A DNA stretch of 64,000 bases, from assembly GCA_963739005.1 (NCBI GenBank), contig CAVTYQ010000009.1, positions 62,001-126,000 on the forward strand, in the 5' to 3' direction. This stretch comes from DASWJZ01 sp963739005. Lineage in GTDB: Bacteria > Pseudomonadota > Alphaproteobacteria > Rhizobiales > Afifellaceae. A program made the translations under genes and the position numbers. The notes below the pieces were generated by a model. It saw only the letters and a program-made list of their open reading frames with translations. It ran no database searches and was not told where the DNA came from. This document shows positions 8,011-16,384 of the stretch, piece after piece (positions within the stretch are counted from its first letter, which is position 1; every line of letters begins with the position of its first letter).

Positions 8011-8994
8011 ATGAGACCAATCTCTTTCCGCCTCGCTTCGTCGCTTGGGGCCGTGGCCATCGCCGCCGTGGCATGGTCGGCACCGGCTCTGAGCCTTGAG
8101 ATCAAGACCAGCGACGTTCACGGCGAGGGCTATCCGACGACGGAAGCCATCGCCTACATGGGCGACCTGCTGTCGAAATGGACCGACGGCCGCATCACGG
8201 TGAATCTCTTCCCGAACATGCAGCTCGGCGGGGAAAAAGAAGCGCTCGAGCAGGTCCAGCTCGGCGCGCTCGAAATGACGCGCGTTTCGGTTGGCGTCGT
8301 CGGCCCGATCGTCGATGATTTCAATGTCTTCAACCTGCCCTATGTCTTCAAGAGCCTCGATCAGCAGCACACGGTCGTCGACGGCGCGATCGGCACCGGG
8401 CTCCTGAACAAGCTCGAACCCGCCGGCCTGATCGGCCTCGGCTACATGGATGCCGGCTCACGCTCGTTTTACGTGAAGGGTAAGCAGATCGAGAAGCCCG
8501 GCGATCTGGCCGGCATGAAGATCCGCGTCATGCAGAACCCGATGTTCGTCGATATGGTCAACGCCATGGGCGGCAACGGCGTGCAGATCGCCTACAACGA
8601 GCTCTACACGTCGCTGCAGACCGGCGTCGTCGATGGCGCGGAGAACAACCCTCCGTCCTACGACGAGGGCAAACACTACGAGGTCGCCGGGTACTACACG
8701 CTCGACGAGCACCTGATGGTGCCGGAGATCTTCGTGTTCTCGAAGAAGGTGTGGGATACGCTCGACGCGACCGACCAGCAGCTCATCCGCAAGGCTTCGG
8801 CACTGTGCGTGCTTAAGGAGCGCGAGCTCTGGGCGGCGAAGGAGAAGAAGGCGCTCGATGATCTGCAGGCCGCTGGCGTGCACATCGAATCGAACGTCGA
8901 CAAGACGCCGTTCATCGAGGCGACCCAGGCCGTCCGCGACAAGTACGGCGCCCAATACGCCGACCTCCTGAAGGCGATCAACGCGGTTCAATAG
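8011..8994 (+). CDS. TRAP transporter substrate-binding protein (DctP family)
   Basis: The 327-residue periplasmic protein has a signal peptide (residues 1 to about 29, ending SAPALS). It also carries the DctP landmarks GYMDAGSRSFYV, PGDLAGMKIRVMQNPM and the later NELYTSLQTGVVDGAENNP. Members of this family bind organic acids, commonly C4-dicarboxylates or sugar acids, through a conserved arginine, here in KIRVMQ. The ATG is preceded by GGAGGGA, which fixes the start. It is followed by the small and large membrane subunits, forming a complete TRAP system. The ligand cannot be inferred from sequence alone. Confidence 0.92.
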   Translation: MRPISFRLASSLGAVAIAAVAWSAPALSLEIKTSDVHGEGYPTTEAIAYMGDLLSKWTDGRITVNLFPNMQLGGEKEALEQVQLGALEMTRVSVGVVGPIVDDFNVFNLPYVFKSLDQQHTVVDGAIGTGLLNKLEPAGLIGLGYMDAGSRSFYVKGKQIEKPGDLAGMKIRVMQNPMFVDMVNAMGGNGVQIAYNELYTSLQTGVVDGAENNPPSYDEGKHYEVAGYYTLDEHLMVPEIFVFSKKVWDTLDATDQQLIRKASALCVLKERELWAAKEKKALDDLQAAGVHIESNVDKTPFIEATQAVRDKYGAQYADLLKAINAVQ

Positions 8995-9054
8995 GCTCGC
9001 GTTGCGGCGTGGCCACCGCGGTCGCTGGCCGGTCGGGGTGGCGATATTGATCTG

Positions 9055-9074
9055 GGCGAGGCGCTTGCCTCGCC
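9055..9074 (+). terminator. Stem-loop between dctP and dctQ
   Basis: GGCGAGGC pairs perfectly with GCCTCGCC across a four-base loop. No long T-run follows, so it may be an RNA-processing or partial attenuation element and not a full stop. In binding-protein operons such hairpins often keep the level of the periplasmic protein above that of the permease. Confidence 0.55.
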
Positions 9075-9129
9075 TATTCCCCGTCGCGGTCTGCGGACTG
9101 TCCTAGCGCTCCGAGAGGAGATCGACCTC

Positions 9130-9681
9130 ATGCGGCCGACCTACGTGCGCATCATGGACGTGCTCTACGTCCTCTGCATGGTCATCGCGATCGTCTCGGT
9201 GGTGAGCATGACCACCCTGATCTTCGTCGGGGTGATCATGCGCTACATCTTCTACATGGGCGCGGCGTTTGCCGAGCCGGCGTCGATTTTCTTCTCCGTA
9301 CAGCTCACGCTCTACGGCGCGGCGGCCTGCTATCGCGCGCAGGCGCATCTGCGGATTCAATTCTTCACCGGCCTCTTGCCGGAGCGCGTGCAATGGATTC
9401 CGAAGGCGCTCGTCACCTTGCTGATGATGACCATATCGGTCGCCATGATGTACTACGGCGCCGACCTTGTGCAGACGACCTGGTTCCAGGCCTATCCGGA
9501 ATTCAACTACATCCGCGTCGGCGCCGTCTATTCGGCGATTCCGGGCGGGGGTTTCATCCTGCTCCTCTTCATCATCGAGTCGGTTTTCTATCCGAACGCC
9601 ATGGCCGCGGACGAGGAGGAGGAGATGCGGATCGCCATGCGGCACGCCGAAGAGGAAGCGCGAAAGCTCGGCTACGAATAG
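9130..9681 (+). CDS. TRAP transporter small permease (DctQ family)
   Basis: This 183-residue protein has four predicted membrane helices, around residues 12-38, 44-66, 88-112 and 133-156, as expected for DctQ. It also shows the family pattern of a conserved RxHLRI motif (QAHLRIQFF) after the second helix. It forms the small membrane subunit of the sodium-driven TRAP transporter with the downstream DctM. The C-terminus is acidic and charged (DEEEEMRIAMRHAEEEAR), presumably cytoplasmic. A GAGAGGAG ribosome-binding site precedes the ATG. Confidence 0.9.
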   Translation: MRPTYVRIMDVLYVLCMVIAIVSVVSMTTLIFVGVIMRYIFYMGAAFAEPASIFFSVQLTLYGAAACYRAQAHLRIQFFTGLLPERVQWIPKALVTLLMMTISVAMMYYGADLVQTTWFQAYPEFNYIRVGAVYSAIPGGGFILLLFIIESVFYPNAMAADEEEEMRIAMRHAEEEARKLGYE

Positions 9682-9693
9682 GGGGCGAAAGTC

Positions 9694-10986
9694 ATGGGGG
9701 GGCCGCTCGCGCCGCTCGTTCTTCTCGGCAGCTTCTTCGTGCTGCTCATCCTCGGCATGCCGGTCGCCTTCGCGCTCGGGGTCGCCGCGCTGGTCGGTGC
9801 GCTCTACGCGCATCTGCCGCTTGCGGCGGTGCTCCTCAAAGTCTCCGACAGCGTGGACGACTTCGCGCTCCTCGCAATTCCCTTCTTTGTGCTCGCCGGC
9901 GCGCTGATGGCGGAGGGCGGCATGGCGCGCCGTCTCGTCGCCTTCGCCAACATCTTCGTCGGCTTCATGCGCGGCGGCCTCGCCATGGTCAACGTGCTCG
10001 CTTCGATGTTCTTCGGCGGCGTGTCGGGCTCAGCCGTCGCCGACACCTCGTCGATCGGCTCCATCATGATCCCGATGATGAAGAAGCAGGGCTACGACGA
10101 CCACTTCGCCGTCAACCTGACGATCAGCGGCGCCACGCAGGGCATCGTCATCCCGCCGAGCCACAACGCCATCATCTATTCCTACGCCGCGGGCGGTGCG
10201 GTCTCTGTCGCGCAGCTTTTCCTGGCCGGCGTCATCCCCGGCATCATGGTCGGCCTCTCCTTGATGGTGCTGTCGTTCATCATCTCGACCATACGCGGCT
10301 ACGCGCGCGGCAATTTCGTACCGTTCCGCGAAGCCCTGCGCATCACCTGGGAGGCGCTCGCCGGTCTTCTGACTGTGGTCATCATCGTCGGCGGCATTCT
10401 CGGCGGCGTCTTCACGCCGACAGAATCGGCGGCTGTGGCTGCGGTCTGGGCGTTCTTCGTCACCATGTTCATCTACCGCGATCTCAAATGGCGTGACCTG
10501 CCGCGCGTGATGGTCGGCGTCATCAAGACCATCGCCATGGTGATGATCGTCATCGGGTTCGCCGGCAGCTTCGGCTACATGATGACGCTGATGCAGATCC
10601 CGGCGAAGGCGACGCATCTGCTGCTCGAGATATCCAGCAACAGATACGTCATCCTGGCGCTGATCAACGTGCTCCTGCTGATCCTCGGTACGTTCATGGA
10701 CATGGCGCCGCTGCTCCTGATCTGCACGCCGATCATGCTGCCGGTGGTCACGGCAATCGGGGTGAACCCGGTCCATTTCGGCATCATCATGATGCTGAAC
10801 CTTTCGATCGGGCTGGTGACGCCGCCGGTCGGCACCGTGCTCTTCGTCGGCTGCGCGATCGGCAAGATTCCGATCGAGAAGGCGACGCGGCATCTATGGC
10901 CGTTCTGGCTCGCAATGCTCGTGGTCCTGATGCTGGTGACCTATTTCCCGTTCTTCGCGATGTGGATACCGAGCCTGAAATACTGA
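9694..10986 (+). CDS. TRAP transporter large permease (DctM family)
   Basis: This 430-residue polytopic protein carries DctM/SiaM hallmarks: GMPVAFALG near the start, FFGGVSGSAVADTSSIGSIM around residues 108-127, and NLSIGLVTPPVGTVLF near 368-384. These belong to the two sodium- and substrate-binding hairpin regions. It is the transport channel of the system and starts 13 bases after dctQ. No regulator or catabolic gene is attached, so the substrate remains open. Confidence 0.93.
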   Translation: MGGPLAPLVLLGSFFVLLILGMPVAFALGVAALVGALYAHLPLAAVLLKVSDSVDDFALLAIPFFVLAGALMAEGGMARRLVAFANIFVGFMRGGLAMVNVLASMFFGGVSGSAVADTSSIGSIMIPMMKKQGYDDHFAVNLTISGATQGIVIPPSHNAIIYSYAAGGAVSVAQLFLAGVIPGIMVGLSLMVLSFIISTIRGYARGNFVPFREALRITWEALAGLLTVVIIVGGILGGVFTPTESAAVAAVWAFFVTMFIYRDLKWRDLPRVMVGVIKTIAMVMIVIGFAGSFGYMMTLMQIPAKATHLLLEISSNRYVILALINVLLLILGTFMDMAPLLLICTPIMLPVVTAIGVNPVHFGIIMMLNLSIGLVTPPVGTVLFVGCAIGKIPIEKATRHLWPFWLAMLVVLMLVTYFPFFAMWIPSLKY

Positions 10987-11000
10987 GACATCAAGGGCTG

Positions 11001-11231
11001 CTATTGCCGACCTTTAAGCTCGGCGATTGCAGCGGCCCTCTCCGCCGGGCTCATGGTCGGATCGCTCTCTACCATCGCGATCTTCCCATCTATGAAGGCC
11101 CTGGCGCGTTCCCGATCCTCGGCGCTCTCCCCGCGCCGCTTGCTGAAAGCAGCGCGCATGTCACGGATATCAGACCGAGGCCCGGCGCGCGCACCGCCTC
11201 GATCGGGAGTAGGGGGGCCAGCTTTTGGCAT
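11001..11231 (-). CDS. Small basic protein of unknown function
   Basis: A 76-residue, Arg/Ala-rich, probably helical and cytoplasmic protein that I do not recognise. Its ATG is preceded by a strong AAGGAG at ten bases, good evidence that it is translated. It lies 26 bases after the corrected stop of the unknown gene at 11258-12216, on the same strand, so the two probably form one transcript. The C-terminal part (MSPAERAAAIAELKGRQ) looks like a helix. It converges on dctM with a 14-base gap. Confidence 0.5.
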   Translation of the reverse strand: MPKAGPPTPDRGGARAGPRSDIRDMRAAFSKRRGESAEDRERARAFIDGKIAMVESDPTMSPAERAAAIAELKGRQ

Positions 11232-11257
11232 CTGATGACTCCTTCTCGGCGCCGTCT

Positions 11258-12216
11258 CTAGCTCCTGACGGCGAACGCGTAGTTGGGGTCGAGGAATACT
11301 CGAGTGAAGCCCACGTTGTCAGTGCGCACGGTGGAATTCGAGGAGTTGAGAAGCCCCCAGCTCCCCCAACTGCCGCTCTCGCCTGCACTGATGAGCTGAG
11401 TGCGAAGCGCTCCCATGGGATTCGTTCCGCTATAGAGAGACTGAAAGTCTCCACGATCGGTCCCCACGATCCAATCCAGCCAGTTTTTTGCTGGGCGTCG
11501 GTTGCGGTGTAGTCGTATTGGTAGATCAAGTCCCAACCACGCCGCACACGATTGTAGAGTAGCGCCTGATTGCGCCAGCGATCGGTCCCTATTCGCCAGG
11601 TGCTGTTCCACACCGGGAGCACCTGATAGGGGTGCCCGTGCGCCGACTCGGTGGTCAAGTAGTTTCCGAGCGCGCTAAAGGGGCAATCCGTCTGCCAGTG
11701 GTCGCTGCGCGCCCAGTCGAACACTCGAAAGTGGGTGTCGTTCTGTCCATTGTAGGAGACGAACGCTTCGACGCCCATCGCCGACCTGTTGGTTGCGGTC
11801 AGATAGAGGAAGGTGTTCACATTGCCGCCGGGCGGCGTCGGGCAAACGACGTCGAAGGCCATTGACGTTCCGTGGCCCCAGCCGACCTTGTAGGCGGTCG
11901 TGTAGAAGAAACCATAGCCCACACCGCCGGGAACCGGTTGCGTGAGTTTGAGGGCGGCTTTCGATCCCAGGCGCTCTTCCACCGAACGAACGGCGTCATT
12001 TCGGAGCGACAAGCTTTCGACCGGATGAGTATGCGCCATAAGCATCTTGCTTTGCTCAAAGGCGGCTCGGAATGCCTTGTCTTTCGGCTGGGCGGCGGTG
12101 AGTTTGGCGAAGCGCTCTCGTGCATCCTTCGTTGCCCTGTGTGCCCTATCGGTTGGGGCGACAGGCGGCTTAATCTCCATTTCTTTCTGTGCGGGATTTG
12201 TCGCTTTGCGTGCCAT
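11258..12216 (-). CDS. Unknown protein, reading frame broken near 11445
   Basis: The frame from the ATG at 12216 gives a sensible protein as far as GWIGSWGPIVETF. It then changes into Ser/Arg-rich sequence and runs to 11170 across the start of the next gene. A second frame continues with FQSLYSGTNPMGALRTQLIS and ends naturally in FAVRS and TAG at 11258. Adding one T to the three-T run (11444-11446 on the plus strand) joins the two into about 319 residues. The N-terminus is Lys/Arg/Ala-rich without a signal peptide; the body is rich in aromatic residues and beta-like. I do not recognise the family. The break may be a sequencing error or a true mutation. Confidence 0.55.
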
Positions 12217-12243
12217 GGCGTGTACCTCCCAATTCGGTAGTTA

Positions 12244-12290
12244 GATTACCAACCCGGCAGGTGGATTACCAATGGTTGTATTTTATACAA
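12244..12290 (-). promoter_or_regulatory. Candidate operator region upstream of the unknown gene
   Basis: Two copies of GATTACCAA (12244-12252 and 12264-12272) are spaced exactly 20 bases apart. They are followed by the palindrome TTGTATTTTATACAA (12276-12290). The area is markedly AT-rich for this genome and lies just upstream of the start at 12216 on the minus strand. Repeats two helical turns apart plus a palindrome suggest a regulator binding site overlapping the promoter; no regulator gene is adjacent. Confidence 0.4.
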
Positions 12291-12364
12291 TTGCAGTAGT
12301 AATCACGACGGCTCGGCACCAGGGCCGCTGCGTGCCATTGCGCTTCCCGAGCTCCGGGCGCCTG

Positions 12365-13006
12365 TCAGTCTGCAGAGTCAGTGGCGAGCCCGACGCCCTC
12401 GGTGACCGGGCCTCCCGTTGCGAAGTCGAATGAAGCAACCTTTGAGCGGTCGGGCGTCGTCTCGCAGCGGAACGACAGCCGGTACCAATGTCCCTTGCTC
12501 AAGAAGGCTGCGCCCTCGGCGGTCATGAGATTGCCGACGACCTTGGCGTCCGCGGTCGCGTAGGCAACGACCCGCTCCGGCCGGAACTCCTTCTTCGCGC
12601 GTGCGACCTGCTCCATCGCCTCGATGTCGCACAGCTGCTCGAAGCGGGCTTCGGTGCCGAGGGTCCTGAGGCTCGCGCGCGCCGTCCTGTCGAGCGCGCG
12701 GTCGGAGAGGATGGTGCGGGCGTGGGAGAGTGGAAGGGGCGCCTCGGCCGGGGGCAGTGGGATCGGCTTCCAGAGCGGGCTCGGAAGCGGCTCTTCCGGC
12801 GATTCTTCCGGCTTCGTGAGGGCGGTGATTTCCGCCTCCGAGAACAACTCGACGGACAGGCTTTCGACCGGCGGCGGCGAAACGAGGATCGGTCGCGGAA
12901 GGAGGAGAACCAGCGCAAGAAGCAGAACGGCATGGAGCGCCGCGGAGAGCGCAAGCGCGTAGGCTCCGCGGGCCCGTGCCGTCGGACGGGGCGCAGGGTT
13001 TGACAC
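12365..13006 (-). CDS. DUF930 domain-containing protein, TonB-like layout
   Basis: The protein has one N-terminal membrane helix (ALALSAALHAVLLLALVLLLP), a Pro/Glu-rich stretch, and a C-terminal globular domain with conserved Cys (EQLCDIEAMEQV and SFRCET). This is the layout of DUF930 proteins of Rhizobiales, whose role is unknown. The GTG at 13006 gives 213 residues and starts just before the helix. A longer version from 13147 would overlap the probable rpsB promoter and add a low-complexity N-terminus, so I prefer the shorter one; the start remains uncertain. Confidence 0.75.
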   Translation of the reverse strand: MSNPAPRPTARARGAYALALSAALHAVLLLALVLLLPRPILVSPPPVESLSVELFSEAEITALTKPEESPEEPLPSPLWKPIPLPPAEAPLPLSHARTILSDRALDRTARASLRTLGTEARFEQLCDIEAMEQVARAKKEFRPERVVAYATADAKVVGNLMTAEGAAFLSKGHWYRLSFRCETTPDRSKVASFDFATGGPVTEGVGLATDSAD

Positions 13007-13045
13007 GTCCGCGGCGGCCGATCCGCTGTCCGGACCCGTTCGCGG

Positions 13046-13074
13046 TTGCAAAACCCCAGCCTCTCCCCTATATC
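13046..13074 (+). promoter_or_regulatory. Probable sigma-70 promoter of rpsB-tsf
   Basis: TTGCAA and TATATC are separated by 17 bases. Transcription from about 13081 would give a leader of roughly 98 bases before rpsB, room for the S2 autoregulation known in other bacteria. Confidence 0.45.
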
Positions 13075-13178
13075 CGCGCCATCTCACACGCGGGCATGAA
13101 GCTCTAATCCGGCTTTCCGGTGGCATCTGCCTTTTGGCTCTTGCCATTCGCCCGCGGCGGAAAAAACCGGAGAATACT

Positions 13179-14003
13179 ATGGCGCTTCCCGATTTTTCGA
13201 TGCGCCAGCTGCTTGAGGCTGGCGTGCATTTCGGTCACCAGACACATCGCTGGAACCCGAAGATGGGCACCTACATCTATGGGGCCCGCAACAACATCCA
13301 CATCATCGACCTCGCACAGACCGTGCCGATGCTCTATCGCGCGCTGCAGCAGGTGAGCGAGACGGTCGCGAAGGGCGGGCGTATCCTCTTCGTGGGCACC
13401 AAGCGGCAGGCGTCGGAGGCGATCGCCGAAGCGGCGCGGCGCTCGGCGCAGTACTACGTCAACTCGCGCTGGCTCGGCGGCACGCTCACCAACTGGAAGA
13501 CGATCTCCAAGTCGATCGACCGGCTCCGGACGCTCGATCAGATGCTCGACGAGGGGGCGCAGGGCCTGACCAAGAAAGAGCGGCTCTCGCTGACGCGCGA
13601 GCGCGACAAACTCATGCGCGCGCTTGGCGGCATCAGGGACATGGGCGGCGTGCCCGACCTCCTCTTCGTGATCGACACCAACAAGGAGGCGATCGCGATC
13701 GCCGAGGCGCGGCGGCTCAACATCCCGATCGCCGCGATCGTCGACTCGAATTCCGATCCGGACGGCATCACCTTCCCGATTCCCGGCAACGACGATGCGG
13801 GCAGAGCGGTGGCGCTCTACTGCGATCTCGTGGCGCGCGCCGCGATCGACGGCATTTCGCGGGCGCAGGGCGACAAGGGGATCGACGTCGGCGCTGCGGA
13901 AGAGGCGCCAGCCGAGGTGGCGCTCGAAGGCGAGGCGTTTCCCGAAGCGCCCGCCGGGGCCGGCGACGGGAAGCCCGACTCGGAGCTTGCGGCCGCGTCC
14001 TGA
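13179..14003 (+). CDS. rpsB: 30S ribosomal protein S2
   Basis: This 274-residue S2 protein begins MALPDFSMRQLLEAGVHFGH and contains the conserved WNPKM, RWLGGTLTN and PDLLFVIDT segments. The ATG has a GGAG at good spacing. The C-terminus carries an extra Ala/Glu/Gly-rich tail of about 35 residues, seen in many alphaproteobacterial S2 proteins. It sits on the 30S body next to S1 and is followed 43 bases later by tsf, the usual pairing. This opens the conserved translation-to-envelope supercluster. Confidence 0.97.
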   Translation: MALPDFSMRQLLEAGVHFGHQTHRWNPKMGTYIYGARNNIHIIDLAQTVPMLYRALQQVSETVAKGGRILFVGTKRQASEAIAEAARRSAQYYVNSRWLGGTLTNWKTISKSIDRLRTLDQMLDEGAQGLTKKERLSLTRERDKLMRALGGIRDMGGVPDLLFVIDTNKEAIAIAEARRLNIPIAAIVDSNSDPDGITFPIPGNDDAGRAVALYCDLVARAAIDGISRAQGDKGIDVGAAEEAPAEVALEGEAFPEAPAGAGDGKPDSELAAAS

Positions 14004-14046
14004 CGCGACTTCCCGAGCTTCAAATTCAGATCGAAAGGATAGCCTG

Positions 14047-14937
14047 ATGGCCATCACAGCGCAGATGGTGAAAGACCTGCGTGAGAAAACCGGCGTCGGC
14101 ATGATGGATTGCAAGGCCGCGCTGAACGAGACGAAGGGCGACATGGAGGCCGCGGTCGACTGGCTGCGGACGAAAGGGCTTGCCAAGGCGGCGAAGAAGG
14201 CCGGCCGCGTCGCGGCGGAGGGCCTGATCGGCGTCGCCGGCTCGGGAAACCGCGCGGCCATCGTGGAGCTCAACTCGGAGACCGACTTCGTGTCGCGGAA
14301 CGACCAGTTCCAGGCGCTCGCGAAGTCGGTCGCCGAGGCGGCGCTCACGACCGACGGCAAGCTCGATTCGGTGCTGAAGGCCAAGCTTCCCAGCGGATCG
14401 AGCGTCGAAACCGCCGTCACGGCGGCAGTCGCCACGATCGGCGAGAACATGACGCTTCGCCGCGCCGCAGTCGTCTCCGTGGATAAGGGCGTCGTCGCGA
14501 GCTACGTGCACGCGGCGATCGCGCCGGGCCTCGGCAAGATCGGCGTGCTGGTCGGGTTGAAATCCGATGGCGACGCGGCAAAACTTCAGACGCTCGGCCG
14601 GCAGGTCGCGATGCACGTCGCGGCGGCGAGCCCGCTTGCGGTCGACGCCGACCGCCTCGATCCGGGGACCATCGCGCGCGAGCGCGCGATCTTCGCCGAG
14701 CAGGCGCGCGAGTCCGGCAAGCCGGAGGCGATCATCGAGAAGATGGTGGAAGGCCGGCTGCGCAAGTTCTACGAGGAATCGACGCTTCTGAAGCAGGCCT
14801 TCGTGATGGATTCGGAGCGCACCGTCGAGGCGGTGCTGAAGGACGCCGCGAAGGATCTCGGTGGGCCGGTCACGGTGACGGATTTCGTCGCCTTCCGGCT
14901 CGGCGAGGGAATTCAGAAGGATGGCGACGGCGAGTGA
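14047..14937 (+). CDS. tsf: Elongation factor Ts
   Basis: The 296-residue guanine-nucleotide exchange factor for EF-Tu begins with the UBA-like domain (MVKDLREKTGVGMMDCKAAL) and has the Ts core TDFVSRND. The ATG at 14047 marks the conserved start; the open frame further upstream belongs to the rpsB region. It is co-transcribed with rpsB, and a strong terminator follows at 14978, so transcription of pyrH onward probably restarts or depends on read-through. Confidence 0.97.
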   Translation: MAITAQMVKDLREKTGVGMMDCKAALNETKGDMEAAVDWLRTKGLAKAAKKAGRVAAEGLIGVAGSGNRAAIVELNSETDFVSRNDQFQALAKSVAEAALTTDGKLDSVLKAKLPSGSSVETAVTAAVATIGENMTLRRAAVVSVDKGVVASYVHAAIAPGLGKIGVLVGLKSDGDAAKLQTLGRQVAMHVAAASPLAVDADRLDPGTIARERAIFAEQARESGKPEAIIEKMVEGRLRKFYEESTLLKQAFVMDSERTVEAVLKDAAKDLGGPVTVTDFVAFRLGEGIQKDGDGE

Positions 14938-14977
14938 GGCTTGCCCTGCAATTGCCGGAAAGTGTGTGATTTTCCCG

Positions 14978-15008
14978 GGGCGCCGACGTGACTTGTCGGC
15001 GCCCTTGT
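14978..15008 (+). terminator. Rho-independent terminator after tsf
   Basis: GGGCGCCGAC pairs perfectly with GTCGGCGCCC (14995-15004) over a seven-base loop and is followed by a short T-rich stretch (TTGTCTTA). It ends the rpsB-tsf unit 41 bases after the tsf stop. Confidence 0.8.
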
Positions 15009-15058
15009 CTTATGCGGTCGAGGCGGAGCCGTGCGGACCGCCAGGTGCGAGGTCGACA

Positions 15059-15781
15059 ATGCCCCCGAGGCCGAAGCCGAAGCGGATTCTGCTAAAACTT
15101 TCGGGGGAGGCGTTACTCGGAAATCTTGCCTTCGGGATCGACGACAGCGCGCTCACCCGCTTTGCCGCGGAGATTGCCAGCGTAGCGCGCGCGGGGACCG
15201 AAATCGCCGTCGTCATCGGCGGCGGCAATCTCTTCCGCGGCGTCGCTATTTCGGCCAAGGGCGGCGACCGGGTGACCGGCGACCACATGGGCATGCTCGC
15301 CACCGTCATGAACGCGCTGGCGCTCGAGGCGGCGCTGTCGCGGCAGGGCATGGAGGCGCGCGCCCTTTCGGCGATCGAGATGCCCTCGATCTGCGAGACC
15401 TATGTCCACCGCCGCGCGGTCTGGCACATGAGCCGTCAGGTGATCGTCGTGCTCGCCGGCGGCACCGGCAATCCGTTCTTCACCACCGACAGCGGCGCGG
15501 CGCTCCGGGCGCTTGAGCTCGAATGCGACGCGCTGCTCAAGGGAACGCAGGTGGACGGCGTCTATTCGGCAGATCCGCGGCGCGATCCGAACGCTGTGCG
15601 CTACGACCACGTGACCTTCCAAGAGGCTATTTCTCAAGGACTTGCGGTCATGGACACCGCCGCCTTTGCCCTTGCCCGAGACAACGGACTGCCGATAATC
15701 GTGTTCAACGTACATGAGCCGGGAACCCTGGCGAGAATCGTCGCGGGAGAGGCCGTCGGCACCCTTGTTTCCGCCGGTTGA
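15059..15781 (+). CDS. pyrH: UMP kinase
   Basis: This 240-residue hexameric amino-acid-kinase-fold enzyme phosphorylates UMP to UDP. It shows ILLKLSGEALLG at the N-terminus, VIGGGNLFRG near residue 57, GDHMGMLATVMNALAL, and GTGNPFFTTDSGAALRALEL. The ATG at 15059 gives the normal length. Its product feeds both RNA precursors and UDP-sugars needed by the lipid A genes downstream. frr starts 28 bases later. Confidence 0.96.
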   Translation: MPPRPKPKRILLKLSGEALLGNLAFGIDDSALTRFAAEIASVARAGTEIAVVIGGGNLFRGVAISAKGGDRVTGDHMGMLATVMNALALEAALSRQGMEARALSAIEMPSICETYVHRRAVWHMSRQVIVVLAGGTGNPFFTTDSGAALRALELECDALLKGTQVDGVYSADPRRDPNAVRYDHVTFQEAISQGLAVMDTAAFALARDNGLPIIVFNVHEPGTLARIVAGEAVGTLVSAG

Positions 15782-15809
15782 TCGCCAGGAAAACCGAGGA
15801 GAACCAGGC

Positions 15810-16379
15810 ATGGCGACGATTGCGGAGGGGCTCGACTTTGGCGACTTGAGCCGGCGTATGCACGGGGCAGTCTCCGTTTTGAAGACGGAACTTTCCGGGC
15901 TGAGGACCGGGCGTGCATCGCCGAACCTTCTCGATCCGGTCACCGTCGCCGCCTACGGCACGCATATGCCCATCAACCAGGTAGCGACGGTCAACGTGCC
16001 CGAGCCACGCATGCTTTCCGTTCAGGTCTGGGACAAGGCACTGGCGTCGGCCGTCGACCGCGCCATCCGCGACGCGAATCTTGGGCTCAATCCGATCATG
16101 GAGGGCCAGCTGCTGCGCATTCCGATCCCGGAGCTCAACGCCGAGCGGCGGCAGGAAATGGTCAAGGTTGCCCACAAATATGCCGAACAGGCCCGGATCG
16201 CCGTCCGTCACGTGCGAAAGGATGGCATGGACACCCTGAAGAAGTTCGAGAAGGATGGGCACCACAGCCTTGACGACATGCGCACGCAATCGGACGAACT
16301 GCAAAAGCTGACCGACGCCGCTATCAAGGAAATCGACGACATGCTGGCCGCCAAGGAACGCGAGATCGTACAGGTTTAG
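15810..16379 (+). CDS. frr: Ribosome recycling factor
   Basis: This 189-residue RRF has the conserved LRTGRASPNLLD motif and the C-terminal helix VRKDGMDTLKKFEKDG. The ATG at 15810 is preceded by GAGGAG. RRF acts with EF-G to split post-termination ribosomes. uppS begins five bases after its stop. Confidence 0.97.
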   Translation: MATIAEGLDFGDLSRRMHGAVSVLKTELSGLRTGRASPNLLDPVTVAAYGTHMPINQVATVNVPEPRMLSVQVWDKALASAVDRAIRDANLGLNPIMEGQLLRIPIPELNAERRQEMVKVAHKYAEQARIAVRHVRKDGMDTLKKFEKDGHHSLDDMRTQSDELQKLTDAAIKEIDDMLAAKEREIVQV

Positions 16380-16384
16380 CCCGC

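Noticed and set aside
13007..13147. Longer N-terminus for the DUF930 protein
   Set aside because: It would cover the probable rpsB promoter and adds low-complexity sequence before the membrane helix.
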